64,000 nucleotides of DNA from an uncultured Eubacteriales bacterium (GCA_934432725.1 CAKRZE010000002.1:124001-188000); one strand, 5' to 3'. Shown: positions 35,412-45,452, counted from the stretch's first letter. Made by a program: numbers and translations. Notes: generated by a model not told the origin, from the sequence alone.

Positions 35412-35966
35412 ATGTCTTATATTATAATTGAAAAAACAGTTCCTGTCAAGGTATATATCAATTCTGCCGTATCGGAATTAATGAAGCCGGAGGAGCCGTC
35501 AGAGTGCGAAGATTTCCTCCTGTCCGCCGCAATTTCGGAGGAGGACCCCGTGCCGAGCACGGATCATATCCGATACATCACGGCAGGCACTCTGACCGTC
35601 GGAGCCGATTTCTGCCGGGTCTCATATGCCGAGCGGGAGGACATGGGCTTTACCGATGCGGAAACCTCGCTCTCCTTCTCATGGGACAATCCGCTTGCCG
35701 TCACGATGATCCGGACGGGAACGCAGGCTACGGCGATCCGATTTGATCCGGAAGAGCCGCGGCAAATGGTAGCCTACGGAGACGGCGCCTATACCATGGA
35801 ATTCGCCGTCAATACACGCGCAATCGAAAATACCGTGACCGAAGCGGGCGGAGAAATTCTTCTGGACTATGTCATTGAAATCAACGGGATCAAAACCGAG
35901 CGCACGCTGTTCCGGCTGCGGGTCCGTCCCGTCAGACAGCCGCAGCGCGGGTCCGATCCTGTATGA
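35412..35966 (+). CDS. DUF1934 family protein (YwiB-like)
   Basis: 184 aa. Residues 55-175 fit DUF1934, a calycin-like beta barrel: TAGTLTVGADFCRVSYAERE, LAVTMIRTGTQATAIRF, AYTMEFAVNTRAIENTV and GGEILLDYVIEINGIKTERTLFRLRVRP. The N-terminal 50 residues include an acidic insert and make it longer than the usual ~140 aa. Function of the family is unknown. The start at 35412 follows AGAAAGG. It stands alone under its own promoter. Confidence 0.85.
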   Translation: MSYIIIEKTVPVKVYINSAVSELMKPEEPSECEDFLLSAAISEEDPVPSTDHIRYITAGTLTVGADFCRVSYAEREDMGFTDAETSLSFSWDNPLAVTMIRTGTQATAIRFDPEEPRQMVAYGDGAYTMEFAVNTRAIENTVTEAGGEILLDYVIEINGIKTERTLFRLRVRPVRQPQRGSDPV

Positions 35967-36575
35967 CCCGGTCGCAGGGGGCTTCCCTGCCGGCAAACGC
36001 CTGCTTTCCCGGCATTGCAGCGGACAGCGGAGGCTGCACCGCACAGGGCTGCGGCAGCATTTCGCTGCATAAAGTCATAAGGAACGGTACAATTCCGTCC
36101 GGCTCACAAAACAGAGCGGAAACGCGTTTGCTTTCCGATTCCCCCGCAGGGCGCTGACGGCACTTTTTGCAGGGTCGGCGGCGCACGCCCCGTTTTGCGG
36201 AACAGACTGCGGTGCCGCAGCTGCGCTTCGTCTACAAAACAAAACGCCATCGCAGCCCGTCCCGAGAGCGCCCGGCGGACTTCTCGGCAGAGCGGGAAAA
36301 CCGAGCCTTGCAGAACTGCGCCGCATGCCTGCTTTATACGTACCGCTCTGCGCTCCGGTAGGGTGCCTGCCGGCTTTCCGCCGCGGCGCAGAGGAGCATC
36401 CGTTATTCAAAATTGACCCGCAAGGTCCGCTTTGCCTTGCAAAGAAGAGCGGGCGGCACCCGCTCCGTCAAAAACGTTCGCCCGCCCCTTCGGCGCTGTA
36501 TCCGGAGCGTCCGGGACCACAGCGGCGGACAGAAACAAAACCTGATATCAGCCGCACGGCGGCGGGGAGATCACA
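35967..36575. other. Intergenic, no gene recognised
   Basis: About 610 bp, GC-rich, with no supported gene. No promoter for holA or clear terminator for the DUF1934 gene was found. Confidence 0.45.
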
Positions 36576-37628
36576 ATGAACAGCACGGAATTCAACGCCG
36601 CTCTGAAAAAGGGCGGGGGCGGTGCATTCCTCTTCTACGGCGAGGAGGATTACCTGAAACGGCATTATCTGCTTGCGGCAAGAAAAGCGCTTCTGTCAGA
36701 CCCGGGTGCCGACACCTTCAACCACATCCGGCTGGATGAGGAGACGTATTCACCGGACGCTCTTTCCGCCGCGATACAGGCGCTTCCCGTCATGGCGGAT
36801 AAAAAGCTGATCGAGGTGTCAGGCATCGATTATAACGGTATGCCCGGGCAGGACCGGGAGCTTTTGTGCGATATTTTATCCACAGTTTCTTCCTATGAGT
36901 ATAATACGCTGATTCTGTACGCGCTGTCCGGCGAGCTTGACGGCGGCACCGAAAAAAATCCGTCTCCCGTCCTGAAGCAGCTTGCGGACTGTGCAGTCCC
37001 GGTTCGTTTCAACCGCGAACCCCCGGCGCGCCTTGCACGCTGGATCGGACAGCATTTCTCCTCGCGCGGAGTCTTTGCAGAGCCTGCGCTCTGCACCATG
37101 CTCATAGAATACGCCGGTCCGGACATGTATACGCTTGCCGGAGAAACGGAAAAGCTGTCGGCTTTGGTGCTTGCGCGCGGCGATGATCACCTGACCGAAG
37201 ACGATATCCTGCGCGCAGCCGGAAAAAATGTGCCGAATGATCCGTTTGAATTTGCCAACGCCATTCTGCGCGGCGATACGGACGGCGCCCTCCGGCAGCT
37301 TGCGGAAAAAAAGAAAAACAAGGAAAAGCCGGAATTGCTCCTTGCCGGTATTTCCCGCGTCTTTTCCGATCTCTGTCTGGTGCGCGCGCTGTCCGATGCG
37401 GGTCTTGCGCAGAGAGACATCGCCGCAAAAGCCAAAATGCATGAATACAAAGCGGGGCTGTATCTCGGCGCCTGCCGGAAAAAGAGTCCCGCGCTTCTGA
37501 GGCGCACGCTTGCGCTCTGCCACGAAGCCGACCTGAAGATCAAGAGCACCGCGCTTGACAGCTATGTCGTACTGGACCGTCTGGTGGCGGAAGCGGCAAC
37601 GATGCGCGACGGAAATCCTGTGAGGTGA
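36576..37628 (+). CDS. holA: DNA polymerase III subunit delta
   Basis: 350 aa, usual for the Firmicutes delta clamp-loader subunit that opens the beta clamp. Family features: FLFYGEEDYLKRHYL at the start, QALPVMADKKLIEVSG, LILYALSGELD, the long motif DMYTLAGETEKLSAL, DPFEFANAILRGDTDGAL and the C-terminal KTALDSYVVLDRL-like end (here STALDSYVVLDRL). GGGGAG lies upstream of the ATG. It starts a compact cluster with a membrane protein and rnmV. Confidence 0.95.
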   Translation: MNSTEFNAALKKGGGGAFLFYGEEDYLKRHYLLAARKALLSDPGADTFNHIRLDEETYSPDALSAAIQALPVMADKKLIEVSGIDYNGMPGQDRELLCDILSTVSSYEYNTLILYALSGELDGGTEKNPSPVLKQLADCAVPVRFNREPPARLARWIGQHFSSRGVFAEPALCTMLIEYAGPDMYTLAGETEKLSALVLARGDDHLTEDDILRAAGKNVPNDPFEFANAILRGDTDGALRQLAEKKKNKEKPELLLAGISRVFSDLCLVRALSDAGLAQRDIAAKAKMHEYKAGLYLGACRKKSPALLRRTLALCHEADLKIKSTALDSYVVLDRLVAEAATMRDGNPVR

Positions 37629-37633
37629 CACAA

Positions 37634-38203
37634 ATGCAGCAAATGTCGGAAACATTACCCTTGAAAAAGCTTATGACTTTTGCGCTGAACGTTTCGGCGT
37701 GCCTCGGAATCACGCTGATTTCCGCTGCCGCCGAACTCGGAATGGCACAGGACACGGCGGTTTCCCCGGCGCAGCTCATCCTGTCCGCGCTGATGCTTGC
37801 GGTATGGGGCGTTTTCGAATACCTTGCCTTCCGGAAAAGGCGGTGCGACATCCTGATCTTCCATACGGCGTTCTGGTGCTTTGCCATACTGGGATATCTG
37901 ATCCTCTGCATCTCGTCAGGGCAGAATGCGGAGCTTGGCTCCGGCATGCGCATCTTCACCGCGATTCTCGGGATACCGGTATCCGGATACTTTTCTCTGA
38001 TCGCGGCGCTGGGCATTGAAAAGCGGCTGGGGTGCATCGTCATGACGCTTCTGCCCGCCGTCATATTCGCCGCAGTCGGCATATTCCTCATCCTGCGTGC
38101 AGCAGCCGATCCAATGCCCGCAGCCTGCACGGAGGAGCCATCCACCGATGACCGGCACGGAAAGAGAAAAAAAAGAAAGCGCAGGAAAAATCATGGAAGA
38201 TAG
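37634..38203 (+). CDS. Four-helix membrane protein, unknown function
   Basis: 189 aa with four predicted transmembrane helices (about 15-37, 43-62, 72-92 and 102-155, the last possibly two) and a strongly basic tail GKRKKRKRRKNHGR. No family is recognised. ATG 37634 is preferred, 6 bp after the holA stop, with GTGAGGTGA upstream; an in-frame GTG at 37625 overlaps the holA stop. Its 3' end overlaps the rnmV start by 11 bp, so the three genes are probably translated as one operon. Confidence 0.78.
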   Translation: MQQMSETLPLKKLMTFALNVSACLGITLISAAAELGMAQDTAVSPAQLILSALMLAVWGVFEYLAFRKRRCDILIFHTAFWCFAILGYLILCISSGQNAELGSGMRIFTAILGIPVSGYFSLIAALGIEKRLGCIVMTLLPAVIFAAVGIFLILRAAADPMPAACTEEPSTDDRHGKRKKRKRRKNHGR

Positions 38204-38822
38204 CCGTCTGAGCATTCCGCAGACCGTTGTGGTGGAGGGAAAATACGACAAAATCAAGCTCTCCTCCCTGCTGGACGCCCACATCATCACCTGCGACGGC
38301 TTCGGCATCTTCCGGGAAAAGGAGAAGCTTGCGCTGATCCGCCGCATTGCGGCACAGCACGGGCTGATCGTCCTGACCGATGCGGACGGCGCAGGACTGG
38401 TCATACGGAACTATTTCCGTTCTGCGCTTCCCGCCGAAAACGTCATTCACCTGTATATCCCGGCGAGGGCAGGCAAAGAAAAAAGAAAGTCAGCGCCCTC
38501 CAAGGAGGGGCTGCTCGGTGTGGAGGGAACCGATCCTGAGCTGCTGCGCTCCCTCTTCCTGCCCTTCGCACAGAGCAAAGGCTCCGGTACGGAAAAGCCG
38601 CAGGGACGCGGGATTACCAAGAGCGATTTTTACGAAGACGGACTGACCGGCGGAAAAGAAAGCAAACGGCTTCGGGAAGCTTTGTCACGCAAAGCATCGC
38701 TTCCGGAAAATCTGTCGGCAAATGCGCTTTTGGAAGCTATGAATCTTCTGTACTCTTATGAGGAGTACCAAAAGCTCCTTGCCGCTTGCAGAGGGAAAGG
38801 CTCCGAAGCACAGCTTTCCTGA
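38193..38822 (+). CDS. rnmV: Ribonuclease M5
   Basis: 209 aa. RNase M5 matures 5S rRNA in Firmicutes. The Toprim domain shows TVVVEGKYDKIKL (catalytic Glu) and LTDADGAG (DxD), followed by VIHLYIPARAG; a DUF4093-like C-terminal part has GVEGTDPELLRSLF and KSDFYEDGLTGG. The start at 38193 lies inside the end of the upstream gene, with AGGAAAA before it. In many Firmicutes rnmV sits next to ksgA; here it follows holA instead. Confidence 0.93.
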   Translation: MEDSRLSIPQTVVVEGKYDKIKLSSLLDAHIITCDGFGIFREKEKLALIRRIAAQHGLIVLTDADGAGLVIRNYFRSALPAENVIHLYIPARAGKEKRKSAPSKEGLLGVEGTDPELLRSLFLPFAQSKGSGTEKPQGRGITKSDFYEDGLTGGKESKRLREALSRKASLPENLSANALLEAMNLLYSYEEYQKLLAACRGKGSEAQLS

Positions 38823-38900
38823 CGAACAGCCGCCTTACCGGAAAATCCGTCTCCCTTTTCACGAAAGAGCCCTCCGCACACGCGAAGGCAAAGAGGTATC

Positions 38901-39422
38901 ATGATGTTTTTTCAAAAATGCAAAAATCTGTTTCTGAAATACAAGGAGATCATCCTGTATATCATATTCGGCGTTCTGACAACCGTTGTGAATTTTGTCG
39001 TATACACACCCCTGACCAATATGCTCGGAGCAGAGCACACGGTGCTCGGAATCCCGTGGTATCTGTACACAACGGTGATCGCGTGGATTGCGGCGGTGCT
39101 GTTCGCCTTTTTCACGAACAAGCTGTTTGTATTTGAGCGGAAAAGCATGAAGGGCAGCGTTGTCATGCGGGAAATGGTCACCTTTGCCGGAGCGCGCATC
39201 ACCACACTTTTGGTTGAAATGCTTCTGATGTGGCTTTTCATTACGGTCATTCATGCCGATGCGTGGGGACTTGTGCTTTGGGCAGCCGGGCTGCTCGGAC
39301 AGAAGGGCGACTGGATCATCAAGGCCGGCGTACAGGTGATCGTCGTCATTCTGAATTATATTTTAAGCAAGCTGATCGTATTCCGCAAGGACATGCCGAA
39401 GCAGGAAGAAAAAACGTCCTGA
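38901..39422 (+). CDS. GtrA family membrane protein
   Basis: 173 aa with four transmembrane helices. Matches to GtrA are YIIFGVLTTVVNFVVY near the N-terminus, AVLFAFFTNKLFVFE, and the C-terminal NYILSKLIVFRK. GtrA proteins help polyprenyl-phosphate-linked sugars cross the membrane for wall or surface polysaccharide decoration. No glycosyltransferase is adjacent; a GT2-GtrA fusion lies at 11887-12960. RBS AAAGAGG 7 nt upstream. Confidence 0.9.
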   Translation: MMFFQKCKNLFLKYKEIILYIIFGVLTTVVNFVVYTPLTNMLGAEHTVLGIPWYLYTTVIAWIAAVLFAFFTNKLFVFERKSMKGSVVMREMVTFAGARITTLLVEMLLMWLFITVIHADAWGLVLWAAGLLGQKGDWIIKAGVQVIVVILNYILSKLIVFRKDMPKQEEKTS

Positions 39423-39457
39423 TTCCGCCCTCCCGTTCCGGAACACACAAAAAAGCA

Positions 39458-39495
39458 CCGCAGGCAAAGCCGGATTTGTCTGCGGGCTTTCCTTT
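39458..39495 (+). terminator. Probable terminator after gtrA
   Basis: CCGCAGGCAAA (39458-39468) pairs with TTTGTCTGCGG (39475-39485), followed by GCTTTCCTTTT. Confidence 0.65.
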
Positions 39496-39803
39496 TCCCT
39501 GCCTTCAAAGCGGCAATGCAGCCGGAAAGCGCACGGTCCCCCTCCGGAACATAAGCAGTCCGCCTCAGGCTAAGCTTCCTGCCGCCTGTGTTTTATCCTT
39601 TTGTGCCCGTCTTTGCCTCGCGCTTCCCCCCGATTGCAAAAAAGTGCGATCTCCAAAAAAAGCAGAGCCGTCTCTCCTGCCCCTCACGTTGCAGCCTTCC
39701 GCGTCAGCAGCAGAATCCGCCTCCGTTATCACCAAATCGCTCACTCAATCTTATACAAAATGACGAAAGAAACGCAATATAATAAAAAAATTTTAGGCAT
39801 TTC

Positions 39804-39832
39804 TTGCATTTTCTCAAATGTCATGGTATAAT
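39804..39832 (+). promoter_or_regulatory. Promoter overlapping the first 125-bp repeat
   Basis: TTGCAT (39804-39809), 17-bp spacer, TATAAT (39827-39832). The -10 lies inside the repeat and recurs in the second copy (about 39952-39957). It could drive the CotH gene at 40222. Confidence 0.55.
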
Positions 39833-40047
39833 AACCGCAGGAAGGGCTGCTGAGCACCCCTTCGCGGCTGACGCCTCCCCGTGCTTCGCGCGGCTGCGGC
39901 ATTGACGGCTTTGCAAAAATGTTTGTGCAAGCACACATTTTTGCTTCATGGTATAATAACCGCAGGAAGGGCTGCTGAGCAACCCCTTCGCGGCTGACGC
40001 CTCCCCGTGCTTCGCGCGGCTGCGGCATTGACGGCTTTGCAAAAATG
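39821..40047. repeat. Two direct copies of a ~125-bp repeat
   Basis: Copies start at 39821 and 39946 with TCATGGTATAATAACCGCAG and run through GAAGGGCTGCTGAGC, CGCGGCTGACGCCTCCCCGTG, CGGCTGCGGCATTGACGG to TTTGCAAAAATG. They differ by a single A insertion and their tails. Each copy carries a TATAAT and a GC-rich hairpin-forming middle. Confidence 0.9.
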
Positions 40048-40221
40048 TCACAGCTCCCGCATTTTTATCTGCGGTTCAATCCTGCATGCTCTTTTCCGGT
40101 TCTGCCGGATTTTTCATTTCCTTCCCGTCTTCCCGTCTGGCGCCGGAAATTCGGTGTCCCTCTTTTATTCTAACGCAAATGGAGCTTCTCCTATCATTCT
40201 GAAGTAAAGTGAGTTTTTCTT

Positions 40222-42330
40222 ATGTCCAAAAAAGCCTCCCCCCTGTCACGCGCCTCGGCGCTCCTCCTGCTTTTTGCGACCGTTCTGGTCAGTCTTGCTT
40301 CCTGCAAAACCACCGTCCCGTCGGACGGCGAAACGGAGGAATCAAGCCCGGGATTATCTGCCGATACCGAAACAAAGCAGTATCTGGACCCTGCCCCTGC
40401 CGACCCGGAGCCGGTCCCGGACGACGGAATCTATATCGTCTACAACGTCAATTCGAAGGCTGCCGGCAAAATCAGCGGCAAAAAAAGTCAGAAGATTGAT
40501 GCGGGAGGCGAAGCCGAGCCGGTCTCGGCAAAGGCATCGCTCGGCTATCGCTTTGTCATGTGGAGCGACGGGCTTACAACCCCCGAAAGATCCGGCGACA
40601 GCACGGAGGAATCCGTCTCGCTGACCGCCATTTTCGACTATGACATTCTTTCTCTCCCGATTCTTCTGCTTGACACGGAAACCGGAAGGGACGTCACCTC
40701 CAAAACCGAATATATCGGCGCCTCCGTATCCCTTGCCGGCAGCGGAAAATATGACTTCAGCGATACCGATGTTTCGGTGCGCGGACGCGGAAATAATACC
40801 TGGACATACGATAAAAAGTCCTATCGGATCAAGCTTTCGGAAAAGCGGAATATTCTCGGCATTGCCTCCGGAAAAAGCAAAAGCTGGGTCCTGCTTGCCA
40901 ACATGTGCGACCAGTCCCTGCTCCGCAACGACACGGCACTTGCTCTGGACTCCGTATTCCGCCGGGTCGGATGGGAACCGGCGGCAACGAGCGTGGAGGT
41001 ATATCTGAACGGGGAATACCGGGGAGTCTATCTCCTCGCGGAAGCGATCACGGTCGATAAAAACCGTGTCAATCTGGACGACAGCGGTGTCGAGACCGGG
41101 GTGGATACCGGATATCTGATCAAGCTCAGCGCCTATGCGGATACCGTTGATTTTGTCGTGGCAGGCAAGCAGTATGAAATCAGAAGCGATCTTTCCTCCA
41201 ATGCATCCATCTCGAAAAAGCAGCGGAAGGAAATCGGCTCCTATGTGGAGCAATGCTGGGAAGCGGTCAGAACCGGAAACCGGACGATCATTGAAAATCT
41301 GATCGACCTTGAGTCGCTGATCGACGCCTATCTGATGGAGGAATACGTCAAGAATCTGGATATGGGCTGGGACAGCTTTTATCTGTACAAGGACGCGGGC
41401 GGAAAGCTGTGCTTCGGTCCTTTGTGGGATTTTGACCTTTCGTTCGGAAACGGAAACGAGACCTGTGAGAGAACCGACGGAATCTACTGCGGGATCTGCT
41501 ATAACGAGGGTCTGAGCAACCCGTGGTTTTACCGGATGAACTGCTATGAATGGTTCCGCGAGCTTTGTACGGAGCGCTGGAACGCCCTGTACCCCGCGCT
41601 CAAACAGGTTCCGGAGCGCGTGCGCCTCACAGCCGAAAACGGCTATGACTCCTTCTGCCGCAATTTTGAGAAATGGAAGATTTTCGGGCGCTGCATGAAC
41701 CGTGAAACCGAGCGGATCACCTCGCTGCGAACCTACAAGGAGCATTATGAATACTTAGCAAGCTGGATCGGCGAGCGTGGAGAATGGCTGAACCGGTATT
41801 ACAACACAAAGGACTACCATGACGGCGTCTTTACCTCCAACAGAGAAATTCCCGAGGTAAGAATCGGAAACGAGACTGCAAATTCACTTCAGCAGCAGTA
41901 CCGCTCCCTGAACGGCTCCATCAAGGAGGGAACGCTTCGGGCAACAGACCGTTCTTTCCCGAACGAGGGCGTTGAAAACCTCTTTGACATGCGCACAGCG
42001 CTCAAATACTGCACGGAATGCAGCGGTGAGATCACCGTTTCCTTCAGTCTGGATGACGCAAAGGCGATTGCGGGATACCTCCTGATCACCGCAAACGACA
42101 CGGACTGGCATGCCGAACGAAATCCGGACGGCTGGTCCATATACGGCTCCAATGACAGGACAAACTGGAAGGAGCTTGAACGCATCTCGGACGGGAAGAA
42201 CCGTCTGGGCGCGGAAAGCTATACCGCCTACGGGTTTGAAATTGACGAGCCGCAGGCCTTCCGCCATTACAGAATTGTCTTCCGGAATCAGGACATTCTG
42301 CAATTTGCCGATATGATCTTCTACGGCTGA
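40222..42330 (+). CDS. CotH-kinase family lipoprotein with C-terminal discoidin-like domain
   Basis: 702 aa. Lipoprotein signal with lipobox L-A-S-C (about residue 28), a Ser/Thr/Pro linker, then an InlB B-repeat-like segment (YIVYNVNSKAAG...SLTAIF, 70-135). The CotH domain spans about 150-510: VRGRGNNTWTYDKKSYRIKL, YLNGEYRGVYLL, and the active-site motif FGPLWDFDLSFGNGNE. The C-terminal 560-702 resembles F5/8 type C (WSIYGSNDRTNWKELE, FRHYRIVF). CotH is a spore-coat kinase in Bacillus; these surface versions act on unknown targets. Confidence 0.9.
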   Translation: MSKKASPLSRASALLLLFATVLVSLASCKTTVPSDGETEESSPGLSADTETKQYLDPAPADPEPVPDDGIYIVYNVNSKAAGKISGKKSQKIDAGGEAEPVSAKASLGYRFVMWSDGLTTPERSGDSTEESVSLTAIFDYDILSLPILLLDTETGRDVTSKTEYIGASVSLAGSGKYDFSDTDVSVRGRGNNTWTYDKKSYRIKLSEKRNILGIASGKSKSWVLLANMCDQSLLRNDTALALDSVFRRVGWEPAATSVEVYLNGEYRGVYLLAEAITVDKNRVNLDDSGVETGVDTGYLIKLSAYADTVDFVVAGKQYEIRSDLSSNASISKKQRKEIGSYVEQCWEAVRTGNRTIIENLIDLESLIDAYLMEEYVKNLDMGWDSFYLYKDAGGKLCFGPLWDFDLSFGNGNETCERTDGIYCGICYNEGLSNPWFYRMNCYEWFRELCTERWNALYPALKQVPERVRLTAENGYDSFCRNFEKWKIFGRCMNRETERITSLRTYKEHYEYLASWIGERGEWLNRYYNTKDYHDGVFTSNREIPEVRIGNETANSLQQQYRSLNGSIKEGTLRATDRSFPNEGVENLFDMRTALKYCTECSGEITVSFSLDDAKAIAGYLLITANDTDWHAERNPDGWSIYGSNDRTNWKELERISDGKNRLGAESYTAYGFEIDEPQAFRHYRIVFRNQDILQFADMIFYG

Positions 42331-42370
42331 CCGGCTCCCCGCGCAAACGCCTTCCGCTTATTTTCACATG

Positions 42371-42418
42371 CAAAAAGCAGCCCGCCGTCAAACGGCAGCG
42401 GGCTGCTTTGATTTTTTC
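42371..42418 (+). terminator. Terminator after the CotH gene, possibly bidirectional
   Basis: Perfect 12-bp stem (42374-42385 with 42398-42409), followed by GATTTTTTC on the plus strand and preceded by an A-run, so it may also stop the minus-strand gene ending at 42568. Confidence 0.9.
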
Positions 42419-42567
42419 TCCGAACCGATGCGGCACGGCAAAACGCAGAGCCAAGCCGGCAGTCTTTCGGCGCCGCGGACTCCGAAGCGGTCTGCAAAAT
42501 CCCGCGGCGCTGAAGCCATGCCGTTATTCTCCGGCGTTTATTTCTGCATCTTCGCAGGCGGGCAGCT

Positions 42568-45423
42568 TCAGGTTTCCGGGGTACGCTCCGGCGTACTTTC
42601 AGGAATACTCTCGGGTGTACTTCCCGGCGTACTCTCCGGTGTGCTTTCTGCGGTTCCTGTCGGCGTTTCTCCTCCGGGGAGCACGGAGTTTTCCCCGGCG
42701 CGTCTCCACGCCTTCCGGTCAAGCATACTTCCGCTGACCGCATACCATCTGCCCGGACGGAAGGTGTTTCCGTTGTTGCTTCCCGTATTCCATGCATCGG
42801 AGCCGAACACATACAGCGTTCCGTTCTTTTTGTCGCTGTTGATCGGATTTCCGGTAAAGGGATTGACCGGATCCTCAATCAGGTCCTTCATCGCAAGGGT
42901 GGGGACGTCTCCGTTTGTCATAAATTCATCCGAGGTGGTAAATTCGGCATTGCTTCCGAAATCCTTGACCATCAGAAGCGGATAATAGCGCTCGATATCG
43001 GTCCCGTCCTCCAGAATCAGATCATCCAGCTGTCTCAGCTCTCTTCCGTGATCCGCCACCAGAATGATCCTTGTGTTATCCCAGACACCGTTCTGCCGCA
43101 TCCAGTCAAACCATTTTCCGAGCTGAAGCATCGCAGCCATATTGCTCTGATAGTGAATATACTGCACCTCGTTCTCCATCCGGAGCGTTCTGCCGTTCAG
43201 CGTAAAGCGGTCGCCGTGCGCTTTTTCGTATTCCCGGTTATCCACAAACGGCTGCGGCGTATAATCCGGCTCCTGAAGCATCATCGGCTCATGCGTGGTA
43301 TCATTGGTCATCAGAAGGAAGGTATTGATCTCGCTGTCCACAATTTCGGACATGGTGGAAAGGTTCAGAAGCACGTTATACGGCTCCATAAAGGTATTGC
43401 TCAAGCCCTCTGAGGCATACCGGCTCCTGACCGTTTGCTGCACGCGGCTGACGCCCGCAGAATTCCGAGCCTGAATGTAGTTTCCGTCATCGTAAATCGT
43501 CTCCCGCAGGCAGAGCGGCGCCGCTTTCATCAGCCCGTACAGGAAGAAATTCCGGTCGTTTGTCTGAATCAGACTGCGCTTGTATTCGACATCCGTAAAC
43601 TTACCCTTGGTAATATAGCGGTTGATCTCGGGGTAGTCGTCATAAATGGAGAGGTCCGGAATCCACGTGTAGTTCGCATACACCGGATCGCAGACAGTCA
43701 CCTCAAACTGATTGCGGCTGAACAGGACCGGCATCACCTTCAGCGCCTCATTCTGCTTGGACACAAGCGATTCCGTATCGCGCCGGTTGATTTCGTCCGG
43801 CGTATATTCATAGCCGCCCAGAAGTGCGGGCGTTCCGAAATTCGTGAATGCTCCGAAGGACAGCACATCGCGGTAATAGGTAAAGCCCGCGAACTGCTCC
43901 TGAAGCTCAGGCTTCTCCCGGAACATATACGGCACATATTCGTTCATCCCGCGGTCCAGCATCAGCACAATGACGTTTTTTCCGGTTCTGCTCAGCTTGA
44001 AATGCGGCTGGCTATCCCCGGAAGCCGCCTGATTCCTCAGATCCGCGATTCCGCCGTTTATTTTGATCATATTGTAGCCGGACATTCCGATCAGCGCCGC
44101 AAGGCAGATGGCAAGCACCTGTGTGGCATGCTTTTTCAGCAGCCGGAAGGTCACGATCAGCGTGACCGCAACGGCAGTCAGAACGGCAAGGTTTAAAAGC
44201 TGCTGTCCCGTGGTATACACAAGCGCACTCTCAAACTTCAGGCTCTGGGACAGCGTGCCCGGATTTTTGCCGAAGAACATATAATCCGCGGTAAAAATGC
44301 CGCACAGGACCCAGATTCCCCGATCAAACAGCGCCCTTGTCTGCGGCTTTGCCAGCCGGTAAAACACGCCCGCCCACACAACAAAGGTGCCGAGCGCGAG
44401 GCTGAAGGAGCTGACTATATACCAGACCGGATCCCGGAACAGCCCCAGATCCACAAATTCCTGCGGTGAGGAAGCGATCACGGCGGAGGGGATCAGGATA
44501 CCGGTCAGGACAGCCAGAAGCGCCGCGCCGGTGAAAAACAGCTTCTGATTGCCGGTTCCCTGCTCCCCGCTCAGCTTCAGGGGCAACCGCTTCTTCAAAA
44601 GCGACCATGCCAGCGGAAGCTGCAATAAAACGCCGCAGCCGACAAGCAGGATCACCGTCCTGACGGTCGTTTCCCGCATCAGGTAAATGCCGTATCCGGC
44701 GATAAACAGCCCGGCAGCAGATGCCATGATGCAGAGAATCATCCGGGAATGCTTCAGCTTATAGAAAATCGTCTTTACAAGCGAGAACACGTTGTTCAGC
44801 GTCCAGTAGAACACCAGTCCCGCCGGAGACGTATACAGAAAAACAAGGAAAAAGAGTGCCATGGCATACAGCTGAATCTTGGTTTTCAAAGGACTTCCCT
44901 TGGTGAAAATCACGCAGGAAACAAGGTTCACTGCGGTCATGATAACGGGAAGAACGTTGACTGTGATTCCTGCGACCGTCAGAAGCCCGTCCGGCTTTCC
45001 GAGGTCGGAGATCGGACCGAACGAGGCTCCCTGAAGCAGCTGCAAGCCGGAAAGGAACCGGTATGCGGCAATAAAAAACGGGATTTCCAGAAGCAGCGAC
45101 ACCGCACTCCGCAGCACATATGTGGGCTTATAGTGGTTCTGGCGGTAATAGGTCTGGAGCATCATCATCTTTTCATCGCCCTTGAAGGTCTTCTTGATAT
45201 GATTCACTCCGTCACGGAGCTTACGCTCCATCGCTTTTTCCTCTTCCTGCATCGCATCGGCGCGCTTGTAAAGCGGAAGCACCAGAAAATTCATCAAAAG
45301 GCTCAGCACGACAATCGATGCGCCCGGGTTGCCGATGATCCTGTTCGCCAGCGTATAAATAACCTCAAACAGCAGCTGAAGCGGCTTGAAAAAGATCGAA
45401 TCCAATATGGTCAAAAATGACAT
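42568..45423 (-). CDS. YidC-like insertase domain fused to a sulfatase/phosphatase-fold domain
   Basis: 951 aa. Residues 1-230 match YidC/Oxa1 (NPGASIVVLSLLMNFLVLPLY, SLLLEIPFFIAAYRFL, YTSPAGLVFYWTLNNVFSLVK). About 240-460 adds further membrane helices. Residues 475-880 are an alkaline-phosphatase-superfamily domain (NVIVLMLDRGMNEYVPYMF, GAFTNFGTPALLGG, TRIILVADHGRELRQL), related in fold to LTA synthase and phosphoethanolamine transferases. A low-complexity tail TPESTPGSTPESIPESTP closes it, encoded by short tandem repeats near 42575-42680. RBS GGAAGGAAC. It follows the TagF-like gene by 29 bp, suggesting work on an exported polymer. Confidence 0.9.
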   Translation of the reverse strand: MSFLTILDSIFFKPLQLLFEVIYTLANRIIGNPGASIVVLSLLMNFLVLPLYKRADAMQEEEKAMERKLRDGVNHIKKTFKGDEKMMMLQTYYRQNHYKPTYVLRSAVSLLLEIPFFIAAYRFLSGLQLLQGASFGPISDLGKPDGLLTVAGITVNVLPVIMTAVNLVSCVIFTKGSPLKTKIQLYAMALFFLVFLYTSPAGLVFYWTLNNVFSLVKTIFYKLKHSRMILCIMASAAGLFIAGYGIYLMRETTVRTVILLVGCGVLLQLPLAWSLLKKRLPLKLSGEQGTGNQKLFFTGAALLAVLTGILIPSAVIASSPQEFVDLGLFRDPVWYIVSSFSLALGTFVVWAGVFYRLAKPQTRALFDRGIWVLCGIFTADYMFFGKNPGTLSQSLKFESALVYTTGQQLLNLAVLTAVAVTLIVTFRLLKKHATQVLAICLAALIGMSGYNMIKINGGIADLRNQAASGDSQPHFKLSRTGKNVIVLMLDRGMNEYVPYMFREKPELQEQFAGFTYYRDVLSFGAFTNFGTPALLGGYEYTPDEINRRDTESLVSKQNEALKVMPVLFSRNQFEVTVCDPVYANYTWIPDLSIYDDYPEINRYITKGKFTDVEYKRSLIQTNDRNFFLYGLMKAAPLCLRETIYDDGNYIQARNSAGVSRVQQTVRSRYASEGLSNTFMEPYNVLLNLSTMSEIVDSEINTFLLMTNDTTHEPMMLQEPDYTPQPFVDNREYEKAHGDRFTLNGRTLRMENEVQYIHYQSNMAAMLQLGKWFDWMRQNGVWDNTRIILVADHGRELRQLDDLILEDGTDIERYYPLLMVKDFGSNAEFTTSDEFMTNGDVPTLAMKDLIEDPVNPFTGNPINSDKKNGTLYVFGSDAWNTGSNNGNTFRPGRWYAVSGSMLDRKAWRRAGENSVLPGGETPTGTAESTPESTPGSTPESIPESTPERTPET

Positions 45424-45452
45424 GCTCTGTTCCTTCCTTTCCCGCTCTGCGG

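Noticed and set aside
39741..40028. 95-codon minus-strand frame with repeated PQPREARGGVSREGV
   Set aside because: It is translation of the 125-bp DNA repeat; this kind of spurious peptide arises wherever the repeat occurs.
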